A stretch of DNA of 64,000 bases from Rostratula benghalensis. Lineage: Eukaryota > Chordata > Aves > Charadriiformes > Rostratulidae. Within the stretch, counting starts at the first letter, position 1. Each line of letters starts with the position of its first letter. The notes below the pieces were generated by a model. It saw nothing but the letters and a program-made list of their open reading frames with translations. It had not been told where the DNA came from and did not search any database. Shown in pieces: positions 62,201 through 64,000 of the stretch. Position numbers and translations under genes: made by a program. Location: the NCBI GenBank assembly GCA_013399305.1, contig VXAI01000049.1:1299835-1363834 (forward strand), written 5' to 3'.

Positions 62201-64000
62201 AGAAGAAAAAGGCTTGCCTTAGGTTAGGGTTAATTGGTTTTGGTACAAAGAGTTTTATGTCCATAACTTACTGTCTGTCTATCTATCCTCTTCCTGATTT
62301 CTCTAATGTTGTTTTGCTTTGGGGCAAGTTTGTATTTGTTTTTCCTGACAATGATATGGTTGAAGTTGAACTGTTCTTCAACTGCTATGAACTTGAACTT
62401 ATTTACTCAATATCTATCAGATCTCTGCCTTGAATGCAGATTCGGTTTTTTTCAAAAATTTATTTTTTGAATTAAATTTCTTCCCCTCTTTTTCTGTTTC
62501 AAAGAATAGTACTTTCTCCTTTCACATTACCAAGTCATGTTGTTTCATGAATTTCTTGCAAAGTTCAAATACTGCAAATGTATAATATAAATACTGCATA
62601 ATATGAATCTTAAAATGACAGAAAATAGCCTGAAAAATAGCAGTTTTCCCAAATATTTGTTAAGGCAAATAACTTTTAGGGTGAGATCTGCTGGCAGTAT
62701 AAATCAGGACAGCTCTGTTTTCTTCAGTGTAGTAATACTTGACAACTGGCTCCAAAGAAGTGTTGGGTTAAGTCTTTCTGTGAACCCAACGAAATTAGAA
62801 GTGTTTTTCAATCTAAAGCATTCAACTGTTCAGAAACAAACGACAAATAGCTTTTTTTTAATCTTGAAACTTTAGTTGTCTTGGCAAAACTCTTACCTCT
62901 GACAAGTCCACTTCAAAGCGATTCCAGTTTGCTGAGAAACATGAGCTCTTCTTTGTAAATTAGCAGGCTATCCCACAACATTTACATGAAATTATGTCCA
63001 AAGAGGTCAGATCTCTCTCAGTACTGTACAGTCCCATAATTGGGTAGAAAAGCACAAAAATGGTGTATTTGAGAAACGTTACTGATAGGGCATAGATCAG
63101 GTGAGTCACCATTACTTTGTGTCATGACCCAGAGTTACCCATTGTCACCCCTTGAGGTCAAAGTCTGTTTAATTTACACTAATTGAAGTTGGCCTAACAT
63201 ATCAAAACTACAAGTTAAAAATATAAAACGTTCCTGAGCAGAGCTCCATATACAATGAAAATATATTTATAACTACCCTGGATCTGATACCTCACTTTTA
63301 TTTCACTTTGAGGTGGCCCGTGTAGTCATGGGAATCACTTCTGCTTAATACAGATGAGCCTGAGATGAGAAACAGAGTGAAAGTGAGCTGACAGCAAAAT
63401 GGAAATAAAATGCAGCAAGCTTGAGTTGGTTTGGTTACAAAGGCTAGAAAGTAGGTGCCTCACCTGTAGGAAGAAAAGGGTTTTCTGTTGTCTCAGAGAG
63501 TTAGGATGTGTTTCTTCATCTGCCATATACAGGCCACGTGGCCCTGTCCATGTAATCCTGTCAGATCATGTTCAACACCATATTCAAACCCAAAATCATT
63601 GGTTATTCCTCGAGTCTGTATACATCCCCTTTCTCTCTCCTGGGAGCCCAAATGAAGAAAATTAGACGTGGGCTTGGGGACTGACTTCTGTTCACACAGG
63701 TGCTTTGAAGGCAGTTGGCTTGAGGTAGGTGAGGTGGTGCATTCAAGTTCATTTTTGGCCTAACTAATGCTTATTCTGTAGACATAACCTGCAGTGCCAC
63801 AGAACTACAATTTATCATCATCTTTTGTTCAGTGTTAGCATCTTGCCATAGGATGTCCTGGTGCAATTGAACACAGGATATGGGTGGTGTTGGTACAGCC
63901 CTGTGGGCACACACAGTACCATGTACCACAAAAGAGTTAAGTATCTGGGTTGCCAAGGTGGGCAGTTGGAACTACTGGAAACTTTGACCTTAGCTCTCTC
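59279..64000. other. AT-rich block, probably intron 1 of the island gene
   Basis: No recognisable exon, RNA gene or mobile element. A polypyrimidine tract with ccaag near 61885-61908 precedes only 11 open codons and was not called. The intronic reading is inferred from the upstream promoter and its donor sites. Confidence 0.35.

Noticed and set aside
1..64000. Search by eye for tRNA, rRNA, CRISPR-like arrays and retroviral LTR or gag-pol motifs
   Set aside because: No internal tRNA promoter pair with a foldable cloverleaf, no spaced repeat array and no retroviral motif was found. Diverged LTRs could be missed without a search.

Overview
The window looks like a piece of a bird nuclear chromosome. 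The evidence is a set of about 15 CR1-type LINE fragments, most ending in the ATTCTRTG-like 3' octamers and the 'ggtcccttccaacc' block typical of avian CR1, set in AT-rich, CpG-poor DNA with no bacterial-style coding. The species cannot be fixed from this alone. Nearly all open frames are short chance frames or frames inside CR1 copies. I recognise no complete protein-coding gene, no tRNA or rRNA, no CRISPR array, and no clear retroviral or DNA-transposon copy.

Layout. 1-4.44 kb: AT-rich, gene-poor, with one weak candidate exon. 4.45-5.14 kb: a CR1 with an unusual compound 3' end. 5.14-20.1 kb: AT-rich DNA with two CR1 copies (12.3 and 17.3 kb). 20.1-20.8 kb: a CR1 fused to a non-CR1 module of about 250 bp; a second copy of the whole unit lies in opposite orientation at 38.5-39.2 kb. 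21-25 kb: AT-rich, with a possible conserved non-coding segment, a 24-bp palindrome and an exact 45-bp tandem duplication. 25.3-26.8 kb: a cluster of four CR1 tails and fragments. 27-36.5 kb: AT-rich, with one CpG-bearing candidate exon near 33.9 kb. 36.5-43.6 kb: four CR1 copies and a diverged tandem duplication near 40 kb. 43.6-57.8 kb: AT-rich, with several candidate exons (45.7, 47.4, 49.0, 55.9 kb), one long CR1 (52.1 kb) and an 18-bp-arm hairpin (51.7 kb). 58.34-58.86 kb: a strong CpG island with GC boxes, an E2F-like site and two splice-donor candidates, bracketed by two CR1 copies in the same orientation. 59.3-64 kb: AT-rich, probably first-intron sequence of a gene starting in the island.

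The best-supported functional element is the CpG-island promoter at 58.3-58.9 kb, most likely driving a + strand gene whose remaining exons lie to the right of the window. Sequence upstream of it is intergenic or belongs to introns of a gene that cannot be identified here. The most unusual observations concern how the CR1 copies are joined to other DNA: a duplicated CR1-plus-module unit, two CR1 copies sharing non-CR1 sequence beyond their 3' ends, and a 31-bp filler copied from 1.5 kb away. No previously undescribed gene system can be claimed from this sequence.
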